Part shown: piece after piece, positions 18,701-28,198 of the stretch
Position numbering within the stretch: position 1 is the first letter of the stretch
Layout of the letters: every line of letters begins with the position of its first letter
Assembly (NCBI GenBank): GCA_017465605.1
Contig: JAFTVW010000028.1
Coordinates: 1-49,753, forward strand
Direction: 5' to 3'
Length of the DNA: 49,753 nt
DNA from: Alistipes sp.
GTDB lineage: Bacteria; Bacteroidota; Bacteroidia; Bacteroidales; Rikenellaceae
Program-made: the position numbers and the translations under genes
The notes under the pieces: model-generated
The model's input: only the letters and a program-made list of their open reading frames with translations
The model's database searches: none
What the model was told of the DNA's origin: nothing

Positions 18701-21007
18701 ATGCAGGAAAATTTAGTTATCGTAGAGTCCCCCGCTAAGGCCAAGACCATCGAAAAATTCTTGGGCAAGGATTATATAGTAAAATCGAGTTTCGGTCATA
18801 TCCGCGACCTCTCGAAGAAGGGACTCGGCATTGATATACAGGCAGAATTCACCCCTAATTACGAGATTCTCGGCGACAAGAAAAAGGTGGTCGAGGAGCT
18901 ATCGAAATTGGCCGAAAAGGCAAATACCGTATGGTTGGCGTCCGATGAAGACCGCGAGGGAGAGGCCATTGCCTGGCACTTGGCCGAGGTACTGGAACTG
19001 CCTGTGGATAAAACAAAGCGCATTGTATTTCACGAGATTACAAAGAGTGCTATTCTCAACGCGATTGAGAATCCTCGCACCATCGACCTCAATTTGGTGA
19101 ATGCCCAGCAGGCTCGTCGCGTGTTGGACCGCATCGTAGGTTTCGAGCTTTCGCCCGTACTTTGGAAGAAGGTGAGACCATCGCTCTCGGCAGGTCGTGT
19201 GCAGAGTGTGGCCGTTAGACTTATCGTGGAGCGTGAGCGAGAGATTATCTCATTCAACTCGACTCCTTACTATCGCGTGGTGGCTCACTTCTATCCCGCT
19301 GCTGACGAAAATCGCACGCTCTTCAAGGCCGAACTTTCACATCGTTTCGAGACTAAGGAGCAGGCCGAGGAGTTCCTGCGCAGTTGCATAGGAGCTTCGT
19401 TTACCGTGGCAAAGGCCGAGGAGAAGCCTATGAAACGTTACCCCGCAGCTCCGTTCACCACTTCGACCTTACAGCAGGAGGCTGGTCGTAAGTTGGGTAT
19501 GTCGGTGGCACAAACAATGTCGGTGGCACAACGACTCTACGAGCAGGGACTTATTACATATATGCGTACCGACTCTGTAAACCTCTCGGCTCAGGCCATC
19601 GCGCAGTGTAAGCAGGAGATTGAGCTTCACTTCGGCAAGGATTACTCGTCGGCACATAACTACAAGACAAAGACTAAGGGCGCACAGGAGGCTCACGAGG
19701 CCATTCGTCCATCATATATCAACCGCACTGAGATTGAGGGTACTACTGCCGAGAAGAGGCTATACGACCTGATTTGGAAACGCACGGTAGCTTCGCAGAT
19801 GGTGGCAGCCGACGTGGACCGCACAACGATTGTAATTGATATTGACGGTACGACTTGGCAGTTTGTTGCAACGGGTGAGGTGGTTCGTTTCGACGGATTC
19901 CTGCGTCTCTACTCAGAGTCAACCGACGAGGAGCCAGCAGAGAGCAGCGAGGCAATACTTCCAAAGATGCAGGTGGGAGAGAAGGTCTCTTCATCGCAGA
20001 TTGTAGCTACCGAGCGTTTCACCGTAGCACCCCCACGCTATAACGAGGCATCGCTCGTAAAGCGTTTGGAGGAGCTTGGTATTGGCCGACCATCTACTTA
20101 TGCCCCCACAATCACCACAATCATCAATCGTGGCTATGTGGTTAAGCAGAACAAGGAGGCTCAGAAGCGTAACTACACGACCTTGACCCTCTCGGCTACG
20201 GGTAAGCTAAGCGAGAAGGTACTCAGCGAGAGCTACGGCAAGGAGAAGAACCGTTTGGCTCCGACCGATATCGGTATGGTTGTGAACGACTACTTGGAGT
20301 CGCAGTTCGAGCAGATTATGGACTACAACTTTACGGCCAGCGTAGAGAAGGAGTTTGACCGCATCGCCGAGGGCAACATCACTTGGAACGAGATGATTAC
20401 TCGTTTCTACTCACCTTTCCACGACTTGGTAGATAAGGCCATTGAGACTCAGACCGACAAGAACAACCAAATCCGCGTTCTCGGCATCGACCCTGAGTCG
20501 GGTAAGCAGGTGAAAGCCCGCATTGGCCGTTATGGCCCTATGGTGGAGATAGAGGCTGAGGAGGGTGAAAAGAGTCGCTTCGCATCGCTCAAAAAGGGTC
20601 AGCTCATCGAGTCTATCACATTGGAGGAGGCTTTGGAGTTGTTCGCGCTACCTCGCAACTTGGGTAAGTACGAGGGTCAGGATTTGATGGTCGGCATCGG
20701 CCGCTTTGGTGCTTATGTACGCTACGGCAACTCGTTTGCATCGCTGGCAAAGAGCGACGACCCATACACTATTCAGTATGAGCGTGCAGTGGAGCTTATC
20801 GCACAGCAAAAGGCAAGTGCCGCAGCTGCCGCAGCTCCAATCAAGACCTTTGCGGAGGATAAGGATATGCTTATCAAGAATGGCCGCTACGGTGCGTACA
20901 TCGCATACAAGGGTAAGAACTATCGTCTGCCCCACAACCGCAAGGCCGAGCAGATGACCTACGAGGAGTGCGTGAAGGTGGTCAATACGCCCAAAAAGAG
21001 CAAATAA
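18701..21007 (+). CDS. topA: DNA topoisomerase I
   Basis: A 768-residue type IA topoisomerase that relaxes negative supercoils. The Toprim domain holds SPAKAKTIEKFLG and the metal site DEDREGEAIAW; the active tyrosine is Tyr287 in TYMRTDSVNLS. Instead of the four-cysteine zinc fingers of E. coli, the C-terminus has glycine/tyrosine-rich topo-C repeats (IGRYGPMVEI, IGRFGAYVRYG, NGRYGAYIAY), the usual form in Bacteroidota. It is preceded by a terminator, so it has its own promoter. Confidence 0.97.
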   Translation: MQENLVIVESPAKAKTIEKFLGKDYIVKSSFGHIRDLSKKGLGIDIQAEFTPNYEILGDKKKVVEELSKLAEKANTVWLASDEDREGEAIAWHLAEVLELPVDKTKRIVFHEITKSAILNAIENPRTIDLNLVNAQQARRVLDRIVGFELSPVLWKKVRPSLSAGRVQSVAVRLIVEREREIISFNSTPYYRVVAHFYPAADENRTLFKAELSHRFETKEQAEEFLRSCIGASFTVAKAEEKPMKRYPAAPFTTSTLQQEAGRKLGMSVAQTMSVAQRLYEQGLITYMRTDSVNLSAQAIAQCKQEIELHFGKDYSSAHNYKTKTKGAQEAHEAIRPSYINRTEIEGTTAEKRLYDLIWKRTVASQMVAADVDRTTIVIDIDGTTWQFVATGEVVRFDGFLRLYSESTDEEPAESSEAILPKMQVGEKVSSSQIVATERFTVAPPRYNEASLVKRLEELGIGRPSTYAPTITTIINRGYVVKQNKEAQKRNYTTLTLSATGKLSEKVLSESYGKEKNRLAPTDIGMVVNDYLESQFEQIMDYNFTASVEKEFDRIAEGNITWNEMITRFYSPFHDLVDKAIETQTDKNNQIRVLGIDPESGKQVKARIGRYGPMVEIEAEEGEKSRFASLKKGQLIESITLEEALELFALPRNLGKYEGQDLMVGIGRFGAYVRYGNSFASLAKSDDPYTIQYERAVELIAQQKASAAAAAAPIKTFAEDKDMLIKNGRYGAYIAYKGKNYRLPHNRKAEQMTYEECVKVVNTPKKSK

Positions 21008-21051
21008 TTGACAAACAAAGATAAATTATTACCTTAAACTTATTTGATACT

Positions 21052-22230
21052 ATGAAGAAATTGATTGTTTTGGCCGTTGCAATGCTCGGTCTTACAGTAT
21101 CGGCAGCAGCTCAGGAGGGCTATAAGTTCACCGATACAAAGGTACTCAAAACTGTGCCTATCACTAACCAGTATCGTAGCGGTACTTGCTGGTGCTTCTC
21201 GACTCTTTCATTCTTGGAGGAGGAGATTTTGGCAAAGGGCGGCGAGCAGGTCACTCTCTCGCAGATGTGGATTGTGCGTAACGCATATTTCGACAAGGCT
21301 GTGAAGTATGTTCGTTTGCACGGTAACCTAAACTTTGCGGTTGGTGGCGCAGCTCACGACGTTACTGAGATGATTAAGAAGTATGGTGCAGTGCCTTTGG
21401 AGGCTTACCCGGGCTACAACTACGGTACAGAGATGCCTGAGTTTGGTGAGATTGACGCTGTGTTGTTGGCATACGTTGAGGCAATCATCAAGAATAAGAA
21501 CGGCAAGCTCACAACCGCTTGGCAGGAGGGTTTGAACGGTATCCTCGATGCTTATTTCGGCAAGCGTCCTGAGAAGTTCACTTACAAGGGCAAGGAGTAC
21601 ACTCCAAAGTCATTCGCAGAGTCACTTCCTATCAATATGGACGACTACATTGAGTTCACTTCTTACACTCACTACCCATTCTACACTACATTCGCTTTGG
21701 AGGTTCCCGACAACTGGATGTGGCACGAGATGTACAATATCCCAATGGAGGAGATGATGCAGTGCGTTGACGCAGCATTGGAGGCTGGTCACCCAGTAGC
21801 TTGGGGTACCGACGTGAGCGAGAAGAGCTTCGTAGGCTCTAAGGCTATCGGTATCATTCCAGAGGAGGTTGAGAAGAATATCGTTGGTTCAGATGCCGAG
21901 AAATGGGGCAAGCTCACCGAGGCTGAGAAGCAGAGCAAAATCAACAACTTGGAGAGCCCAATGAAGGAGAAGACCATCACACAGCAGATGCGTCAGGAGG
22001 CTTACGACAACTACCAGAACACCGATGACCACGGTATGGTTATCATCGGTACTGCCGTTGACCAGCAGGGTAACCCCTTCTTCAAGGTTCAGAACTCTTG
22101 GGGCGACAAGGGCCCTTACAAGGGATTCTACTACTTCTCACGTCCTTTCGTAGAGTATAAGACTATGGATATTATGGTCAACAAGAACGTAGTTCCAAAG
22201 GAGATTCTCAAAAAGATTGGTTTGAAATAA
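21052..22230 (+). CDS. C1B family cysteine peptidase (PepC/bleomycin hydrolase-like)
   Basis: A 392-residue papain-fold peptidase with a signal peptide (first ~21 residues), so exported. Gln40 and catalytic Cys46 (GTCWCFS), a histidine in DDHGMVI and the asparagine in QNSWGD form the active site. Intracellular PepC is ~440 residues; exported forms like this one are widespread in Bacteroidota. It probably acts as an aminopeptidase on small peptides in the periplasm. It starts 44 bases after topA and ends in a clear terminator. Confidence 0.92.
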   Translation: MKKLIVLAVAMLGLTVSAAAQEGYKFTDTKVLKTVPITNQYRSGTCWCFSTLSFLEEEILAKGGEQVTLSQMWIVRNAYFDKAVKYVRLHGNLNFAVGGAAHDVTEMIKKYGAVPLEAYPGYNYGTEMPEFGEIDAVLLAYVEAIIKNKNGKLTTAWQEGLNGILDAYFGKRPEKFTYKGKEYTPKSFAESLPINMDDYIEFTSYTHYPFYTTFALEVPDNWMWHEMYNIPMEEMMQCVDAALEAGHPVAWGTDVSEKSFVGSKAIGIIPEEVEKNIVGSDAEKWGKLTEAEKQSKINNLESPMKEKTITQQMRQEAYDNYQNTDDHGMVIIGTAVDQQGNPFFKVQNSWGDKGPYKGFYYFSRPFVEYKTMDIMVNKNVVPKEILKKIGLK

Positions 22231-22266
22231 TCCAAGTATTAAGTTTCGATAACCCGCAAGGGTGGG

Positions 22267-22298
22267 GCCGTCAAGTTGAAAAACCTGACGGCTTTTTC
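22267..22298 (+). terminator. Terminator of the C1B peptidase gene
   Basis: GCCGTCA (22267-22273) pairs with TGACGGC (22286-22292), followed by TTTTTCTTT. Confidence 0.9.
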
Positions 22299-22339
22299 TT
22301 TAATGCAAGATGGGTGGCAGGAGGAAATTATGTTTCTAA

Positions 22340-23035
22340 GATAGACTTTGCAGATAGACACACTCCCTCCCCTTCGGGGACTCCCTCTTGCCTTAGAGGG
22401 AGAGTTTTTTATGTCATTCTCTGAAAGGTCTTTAATAAGCGGTAGATTAATCCGCTTTGCGGCTTTTGGTTGCTACGGTTCGGCAAAGTGTGTAAACACA
22501 CTCTGCTCTCACCTTAATCGCAACCTTCCAACATTTTTACATATACCCTGATATTATCACCGCTGGTTAGTTGATGTAAAAATGAGGAATGACGTTTTAT
22601 AATAAAAAAACGCACCGATGAATTTTAGGAAACAGGGCAGGCGGTGAAATTTCCGTTAAAAAACAGAGACCTTTTGATTGCTTCAAAAGTGCGAAGCATC
22701 TGTTTTAGGAAATTTTATTGACTGACCCCTAAAATTTATCATTGCGCCGCTTTTTGCCCCACTTTTTACGGCTAAAAAGTGGGATAAAACATAAAACCTT
22801 GCTCCCAAAAAAGACATTGCAGCAAAGACACACTCCCTCCCCTTCGGGGACTCCCTCTTGCCTTAGAGGGAGAGTTTTGACTGTTCTTTGGAAGGCCGTA
22901 AATAAAAGGTCGATTTCAACATTTTTACATATACCCTGATACTATCATCGCAGGTCGGTTGATGCGAAAATATGAAATGACGTATCTGATATGAATACCC
23001 TGCCTAACTTGATGTTAGACAGAGTATTTAGTCAA
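22340..23035. repeat. Composite repeat island 1 (modules A-B-C-D-A-B-T)
   Basis: Fills the gap between the convergent peptidase and transposase genes. Module A (22361-22408 and 22829-22878) is a CCTTCGGG hairpin followed by CTCCCTC/GAGGGAG and a T-run. Module B has arms CATTTTTACAT/ATGTAAAAATG at 22532-22542 and 22574-22584, with a second, hybrid copy at 22918-22983. Module C (22603-22722) folds into one long interrupted stem: AAATTTCC/GGAAATTT, AAACAGA/TCTGTTT and CTTTTGA/TCAAAAG. Module D (22736-22800) has CCCACTTTTT/AAAAAGTGGG. The minus-strand terminator T overlaps the transposase stop. Two short open frames in it are repeat shadows. Confidence 0.85.
22995..23027 (-). terminator. T-module terminator overlapping transposase stop codon
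   Basis: On the minus strand CTGTCTAAC pairs with GTTAGGCAG (one wobble), a variant of the stem repeated after polA and fabI. The TAA stop of the transposase (23015-23017) lies inside it, so the last codons are repeat-derived. Confidence 0.7.
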
Positions 23036-24028
23036 TTGTGAATTCCCAAGATGCATCTGATGGCGGAAATGGAGATACCACCTCACATACTCCTCGCTAT
23101 GGCGACGTGAAAGACCTCGATGCAGCGATATATTCTCTTTGAGCTGGCCGAAAAATGCCTCCAATGCCGAGGTTGTACGCGGCATACCGGCGTGGTCAAC
23201 AAAGTTGAACATATTGGGCAAGGCGCGCCTAAGCTGGGTGTATGCCTTACACACCATACGATGCTCCTTCCATTCGACTCCCGACACAAAAGGACCACTC
23301 TTGCGACAAACATACTCCTTGTGCTTAATGCACCACGCATCGAATGCCGCAACCCACTCGGCCCTATCAGTTGCACTGCGCACCGTACAGATACGACCTA
23401 CCAACCGACGTAGCTCTTTGGCTGCGTCGCTATGCGGAAAACGAGTAATCCAGTTTAGGCATTCGCGTTGTATGTGAGCCACACAACGTTGCCGCACCAC
23501 ATCGGGACAAGCCTGTTCGACAGCTCTGATAATGGCAGGGCTGCCGTCCGTTGTGATGCTTTTAATTTTTACTCCGATGGCCCTGATAGTGTTCAGGTCT
23601 TCAACTATCTCACACGCTCTCTCATCATCGGTGATTCTATAAAAGAGAGTTGTTTTTGCAGTTTCGTCTCTGTACAACACAAGACACAAATTGTTGGGGA
23701 ACCAGGTACCGTCAATCAAAAGGTTAATGTCCTTCTCACTTTTTTTAATCTCCCACTCGGGATATGAGCGCAAGTAGGAGTCGAACCATCTCGACAACTG
23801 ACGACTGCTATGACCACTCATCTGCGAAATCTCGGCCACAGTCTGCTTACGCAATATCCACCACTTAAACCATATAAATCGATTGGCACTACTTACATCC
23901 TTTCTTCGCGATGTGAAACAAGTATCACAATTTTTGCACTTGTATCGCTGATGCCCACCCTGTCTTCCCCATTTAATCGTCTCCAAAAAACCACAGTGAG
24001 GGCACCTTTTTCGCCTGGGTGCTGCCAT
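23015..24028 (-). mobile_element. IS256-family transposase, zinc-binding variant
   Basis: A complete 337-residue transposase when started at the ATG at 24028 (MAAPRRKRC); a longer in-frame start at 24154 adds 42 residues with no family look. The N-terminus has a zinc ribbon with two Cys-x-x-Cys pairs (CPHCG and CKNC). The catalytic DDE core is Asp in LLIDGTW, Asp in TTDGSP and Glu in SALEAFFG, with the RCVAHIQRE segment typical of IS256-like enzymes. No stop or frameshift interrupts it. Clear terminal inverted repeats or target duplications were not found by eye, so element limits are unknown; the 3' end runs into a chromosomal terminator repeat. Confidence 0.88.
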
Positions 24029-24465
24029 AAAAAACCTCTTTCGGTATAAAGTGTATTCAAATATACGAAATATTTGTCGGTAAAATAGCATAAAAAGCTC
24101 TTGCCGATGAGAATTTCCTGCGTAATGTTGGCCGTTTTTAGTTGGTGATTCCACTTTTACGGGGGTTAATTATTGTGGGGACAAAACACCTGCATTCACC
24201 TCTTGGAGCCGCTCTACAAATGCTATTCGGCCAACCGCTCAACCCTATGACGCGCAATAATTTGAAGAGTCGGCAAAAAAACTTGAAAAAAAATGTAGCT
24301 TTTCGCCCATTTTTGCGACTATATTAACAAAGAGATATTGTCAAAAGCGATTTTAATATTTATTTTTGTATAATATTTACCGAGTTGGCCCCGTTTAGGG
24401 CATACGAGCAGGGCTTGATTGAGGCTCGGTAAAAAATGTTAAAATTGATAAATATTAATAATAAG
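24029..24465. other. AT-rich spacer with a long-range stem
   Basis: About 435 bases without a convincing gene. A stem TTTACCGAG (24376-24384) / CTCGGTAAA (24425-24433) encloses a smaller GCCCC/GGGC hairpin just before the lipoprotein gene and could be a structured leader. Nothing else is recognisable. Confidence 0.5.
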
Positions 24466-25086
24466 ATGGAATTTTTGAGATTTACAAAACTATTTGCGCT
24501 ATGCATCGTTTGCTGCTTTGCGATGGCAGCTTGTTCAGACGACAAAGAGGAGTCACAGCCCGAACAGCCTGAGGTTGAGCGTGACCCATACTACTTGATG
24601 GAAACGTTGAAAACATCGTTCTTTGTTTACCCAAATGCCGAGTTAAGAGAAATCGCAACCATTACTTGCGATATCACCGACCACAACGGTAACAAGAAAA
24701 CCTACAAACTCAATAAGAACAATGTTGTTGAGGTAGAGATCATATCTAATCAACCCGATGACCCCAATTTGTTTGGCGGTATGACTCGCGCACCGTGGAT
24801 TAACTTACCTGTGACGGCTTCTATGACTGTAAACGCTACATTAAAATCGGACTTTACACCAGACCCAGAGCGTGATTACAATATCGAAATTCAAATCGAC
24901 GGTATGATGACCGCTTACAGCAGCTACGGCAACGAACTCAGCGAGAAGAGAGCTCCTATGACCATCACAAAGAGTTTCAAAGCAGGTGAGGGCCTGACTG
25001 AATGGGTCGGCGAGACTTTCCCCTACATTGTGGAGTTTAAGTGTGAATTTGTGAATAACAAATTCCAAGTTACGCAGGTAAAGTAG
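24466..25086 (+). CDS. Hypothetical lipoprotein
   Basis: A 206-residue protein from the ATG at 24466 (an in-frame ATG at 24436 would add 10 residues). It has a type II signal with lipobox AMAAC, lipid attachment at Cys23 and an acidic SDDKEES tether, so it is a membrane-anchored, probably outer-membrane lipoprotein. The remainder is beta-rich with no motif recognised. It lies between an IS transposase and sppA in an AT-rich stretch. Function unknown. Confidence 0.8.
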   Translation: MEFLRFTKLFALCIVCCFAMAACSDDKEESQPEQPEVERDPYYLMETLKTSFFVYPNAELREIATITCDITDHNGNKKTYKLNKNNVVEVEIISNQPDDPNLFGGMTRAPWINLPVTASMTVNATLKSDFTPDPERDYNIEIQIDGMMTAYSSYGNELSEKRAPMTITKSFKAGEGLTEWVGETFPYIVEFKCEFVNNKFQVTQVK

Positions 25087-25107
25087 GCATAGAATCCAAA
25101 CAAGCTA

Positions 25108-25155
25108 TTCTATGGTCTTTGCCAGCAAAACAATGGCAAGGAAATAGCCATAGAA
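25108..25155. other. Two-tier stem-loop between lipoprotein and sppA
   Basis: Outer arms TTCTATGG (25108-25115) / CCATAGAA (25148-25155) enclose CTTTGCCA / TGGCAAG. No T-run follows, so it is not a typical terminator; it could be a processing or stability element in the sppA leader. Confidence 0.5.
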
Positions 25156-25202
25156 GATTGGAAATGCCATACAACAGATTAGGAACAAGAAAATAAATTA
25201 AT

Positions 25203-27269
25203 ATGGAAGAGAACAAGAACACTCAATCAAACGAGCCACAGGCTCCACAAAACGGAGCAGAACAAGTGGTCGAGCCTACCGCCCCAGCAACAACCGAAGG
25301 GGCAACCGAGGCAACAAATGAAGGAACAAATGAAGCTACGACAGAAAACACAAACGAGGTTGCGACAAATAAAGTAGCAGAGGTTGCTGTCGAAACCGCA
25401 ATACCAGCACCTGCCGAGCCTGTGGCAGATGCTACACCCGTAGCCCCCGTTACTCCTGCCGCAAAGACAAAGGGCAAGAAGAGCAAAGGTGGTAAGACAT
25501 CGTTTGGCAAGATTTTCTTGGCAGCATTGCTGGCCGTTATGGCAGGTAGCGTGTTGTCGATGCTCTTCTGGGGTATCCTCTTTTCGGGATTCTCATCAAT
25601 GATGCAACCTAAGCAAACAACTATTCCAGAGAGTGCAATATTGCGTATTGATCTAAGCGAGAACTTGGTTGAGGCACCCTCAAAAGACCCAATGGCGATG
25701 TTCAACTTCGCATCGATGACTACCAACGGAGAGCTTACACTCTATAACGCCCTGCGTGCAATCGAGAAGGCATCGACCGACGAGCGTATCAAGGGTATCT
25801 ATATCAATCTAAACGGTGCTGGCTCGGTATCAATAACCTCTTTGGAGGAGTTGCGTGCCGCAATCGAGGCATTCAAGCAGAGTGGCAAATTTGTAGTTTC
25901 ATACAACGAGGTTTATTCCCAGATTGCATACTACTTCTGCTCGGTGGCAGACAAAATCTATATCCAGCCCGAAGGCTCAATCGAGTGGAAGGGTTTGTCG
26001 GTTGACAATATGTTCTTTAAGGGCTTAATCGATAAGTTGGGTATCGAGGTTAGCATCTTACGCCCCACAGTTTGTAAGTATAAGAGTGCCGTTGAGCCAT
26101 TCTTCCTGACAAAGATGTCTGACGCCAACCGCGCACAAAACCAGCAACTGGCCAACACTATGTGGGGTATTATTACAGAGGCCGTATCGAAATCACGTGG
26201 CATAAGCGTCGAGGCTCTCAATCAGTTGGCCGACGATTTGGCTATAACTCTGCCTTCGGAGGCTGTTGAGCATAAGTTTGCCGATGCTACATTGTATGCC
26301 GACCAAGTAGAGGAGCTCTTCAAGAGCGAGTATGGCATCGAGAAGCCCGAGTACGTATCGCTGGGCGAATACGCTTCATCGCTCGTACCAAATGCCGCGA
26401 AAGCCGCAGCTCCAAAGGTGGCTATCGTCTATGCACAGGGTGATATTGTCGATGGTAGTGGTAGCGACGATAAAATCTATGGCTACACACTCGCCAAGAC
26501 CATCAAAGGTGTAGCCGAAGACGACGACGTGAAGGCTGTTGTATTGCGTGTCAATTCACCCGGTGGTAGTGCTTTGGCATCGGATATCATTTGGCGCGAG
26601 ATAAAGCTCTTGCAGCAGAAGAAGCCTATTATCGTATCGATGGGTCACACTGCAGCCAGCGGTGGTTACTACATTTCAGCTCCTGCCGATGCAATCGTTG
26701 CCGACAAGTTCACGATCACAGGTTCAATCGGTGTGTTTGGTATGTTGCCAAGCTTTGGTGCAGCTTTGGAGAAGAATTTGGGCGTTACAATCGACGGTGT
26801 TACAACCAACAAATATTCAAGTATGGGCAATGGATTCTCGCCCCTCGCAGCTCAGGAGCATCAGGCACTTATGCGCGGTGTGGATAGAGTATATGAGCGT
26901 TTCACTTCGCTCGTAGCTGAGGGTCGTAACCTCAAAATCGAGAAGGTATTGGAGATTGCCGAGGGTCGCGCTTGGACAGGTGTCGAGGCGCAGCAGAACG
27001 GTTTGGTTGACACTTGCGGAGGCATTACTGCCGCATTGGCAATTGCAGTAGAGAAGTCGGGCTTGGGCGATAACTTCCAAATCGTAGAGGTTAAGGAGGA
27101 GCTCACAGGCTTTATGGCAATGTTGGAGAGCCTCAACGTGAGGATTCGCGCAGCATTTGCCCCACAAGGCGAGATTGGCGAATTCTATAAACAATACAAA
27201 CGAATCGAGAATATGCTCTCGAAGAAGGATATCTACACATATTGCCCCTATGTGTATCAGATTGAGTAA
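25203..27269 (+). CDS. sppA: Signal peptide peptidase SppA, 67K type
   Basis: A 688-residue membrane-bound serine protease that digests leftover signal peptides. The catalytic dyad is Lys294 (YKSAVEPF) in the first half and Ser486 (AASGGYY) in the second, as in the tandem-domain E. coli enzyme. One transmembrane helix lies at ~103-130. It is preceded by an unusual ~95-residue cytoplasmic extension that is low in complexity and rich in Thr, Glu, Ala and Asn, then Lys-rich. A strong terminator follows the gene. Confidence 0.94.
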   Translation: MEENKNTQSNEPQAPQNGAEQVVEPTAPATTEGATEATNEGTNEATTENTNEVATNKVAEVAVETAIPAPAEPVADATPVAPVTPAAKTKGKKSKGGKTSFGKIFLAALLAVMAGSVLSMLFWGILFSGFSSMMQPKQTTIPESAILRIDLSENLVEAPSKDPMAMFNFASMTTNGELTLYNALRAIEKASTDERIKGIYINLNGAGSVSITSLEELRAAIEAFKQSGKFVVSYNEVYSQIAYYFCSVADKIYIQPEGSIEWKGLSVDNMFFKGLIDKLGIEVSILRPTVCKYKSAVEPFFLTKMSDANRAQNQQLANTMWGIITEAVSKSRGISVEALNQLADDLAITLPSEAVEHKFADATLYADQVEELFKSEYGIEKPEYVSLGEYASSLVPNAAKAAAPKVAIVYAQGDIVDGSGSDDKIYGYTLAKTIKGVAEDDDVKAVVLRVNSPGGSALASDIIWREIKLLQQKKPIIVSMGHTAASGGYYISAPADAIVADKFTITGSIGVFGMLPSFGAALEKNLGVTIDGVTTNKYSSMGNGFSPLAAQEHQALMRGVDRVYERFTSLVAEGRNLKIEKVLEIAEGRAWTGVEAQQNGLVDTCGGITAALAIAVEKSGLGDNFQIVEVKEELTGFMAMLESLNVRIRAAFAPQGEIGEFYKQYKRIENMLSKKDIYTYCPYVYQIE

Positions 27270-27300
27270 ATCCCAACCATAAAACAAATAGCATTAGTGA

Positions 27301-27341
27301 ACCCGAGGCGTCCCGCGATGGCAACCTCGGGTATTTTTTTT
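27301..27341 (+). terminator. sppA terminator
   Basis: ACCCGAGG (27301-27308) pairs with CCTCGGGT (27325-27332) and is followed by A and eight T. Confidence 0.93.
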
Positions 27342-27512
27342 GCAAAGGAAGAGGCGTTTCAAAAGGAAAAAATGGTTTTCGGGCTATTGTGTAGGCTAAA
27401 CTTAACAATTTGTTAATATAGGTGTAAGATGCTGAAAATCAAAGCAAAAGATGAATAAAATTCATATTTATTCAAAATTTTAAGCAATTTATTAATTTTT
27501 CTTATTAAATTA

Positions 27513-27544
27513 TTTGCACGGTATTGTTTTTCGCCTTATCTTTG
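27513..27544 (+). promoter_or_regulatory. Bacteroidota-type promoter
   Basis: TTTG (27513-27516), a 20-base spacer, then TATCTTTG (27537-27544), one base from the ideal spacing. No protein gene begins soon after, so it points to an RNA or a long leader. Confidence 0.65.
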
Positions 27545-27550
27545 CAGTGA

Positions 27551-27706
27551 AGTTTTAAGGTTCATTTAGGTTAGTAGTTTTAGGTTGGTAGAGGATATCG
27601 GAAGGTTGTAACCTCAGAGTTGTGTTTCTGTGGCACAGATGGTTACTAAGACAAAAAGCGGTGCTCGCTTTGCGTCGAATACCTCCGAGACCTCGGTTTT
27701 TTTTGC
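27551..27706 (+). ncRNA. Candidate small RNA or long leader
   Basis: Predicted from a strong promoter immediately upstream, an internal stem GTAACC (27609-27614) / GGTTAC (27641-27646) that encloses GTG/CAC pairing, and a CCGA-GACC-TCGG stem followed by eight T at 27697-27704. It does not show SRP RNA, RNase P or tmRNA signatures. The terminal stem is short, so the end is uncertain. Confidence 0.3.
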
Positions 27707-28065
27707 CCAATCGCGAACAACACCAGCTCTTTTTTCGCGACATTTACTTTGCATTTACAAAGCGATTTCATCTCCAAACAATCTTAATTTCTCAGCCACA
27801 AAGGATTTTTACCCCACTTTGAGTAGCCAATATTGTATCTTTTTTCTTATATTTGCATTACGCACAATGGGTTTAAGAATTATGATGCATATCATATCTA
27901 AATATCAAATCTTGCCAGAGGGAATTACCCCCCCCCATTTCATTGCGTAAATAGCTATAAATCAATAGATTACCCCCCCCCTAAAAGGTCGTATATCCTA
28001 CGACCCGTATCGTCGTGTGCATATCACATTTAACAGCATAACAAACTACTAAAATCAAATTGACT

Positions 28066-28176
28066 ATGGAAAAGAGTAAAGATTATGTATCTCCGCAAAT
28101 TGAAATTATGGAGATAAAAATTGAAAAAGGCTTCGCTAATTCTTACACAGAAGATACAGAAGGTATCTGGGATTAA
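28066..28176 (+). CDS. 36-residue peptide upstream of fimbrillin-like gene
   Basis: A short open frame starting MEKSKDYVSPQIEIMEIKIE and ending in TEGIWD. The layout (basic start, aromatic-x-x-Pro, Ile/Glu alternation, then Gly-Phe-Ala-x-Ser) is like small peptides often seen in Bacteroidales next to fimbrial or surface-protein genes (recalled; function unknown). It ends 22 bases before the lipoprotein start and was probably missed by length cutoffs. Confidence 0.6.
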   Translation: MEKSKDYVSPQIEIMEIKIEKGFANSYTEDTEGIWD

Positions 28177-28198
28177 ACAAATAAAAACAACGACAATT

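Larger units (their letters stand above)
27270..28065. other. Gene-poor AT-rich spacer with promoters, hairpins and two C9 tracts
   Basis: About 800 bases. It contains the sppA terminator, a good promoter (27513-27544), a possible small RNA (27551-27706), a TCGCGAA/TTCGCGA stem (27711-27740), a TATATTTG box (27848-27855) followed by a possible 27-codon frame (27867-27950), and two runs of nine C (27928-27936 and 27973-27981). A 106-codon frame from 27630 has no protein-like character and is not called. Confidence 0.6.

Noticed and set aside
22348-22939. Two short open frames sharing Pro-Ser-rich and STFLHIP-like ends
   Set aside because: Both cross the A and B repeat modules; the shared protein ends are shadows of the shared DNA.
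23015-24200. Terminal inverted repeats of the IS256-type element
   Set aside because: I compared both flanks and saw only weak, short similarities, not enough to set element limits.
27551-27706. SRP RNA, RNase P RNA or tmRNA in the sppA-downstream spacer
   Set aside because: The conserved SRP loop, RNase P core and tmRNA ends are all absent.
27630-27950. 106-codon open frame after sppA
   Set aside because: It overlaps the predicted terminator-like T8 run and hairpins, has no family look and an unusual composition. Only the last 27 codons, after a TATATTTG box, are kept as a possibility in the spacer note.
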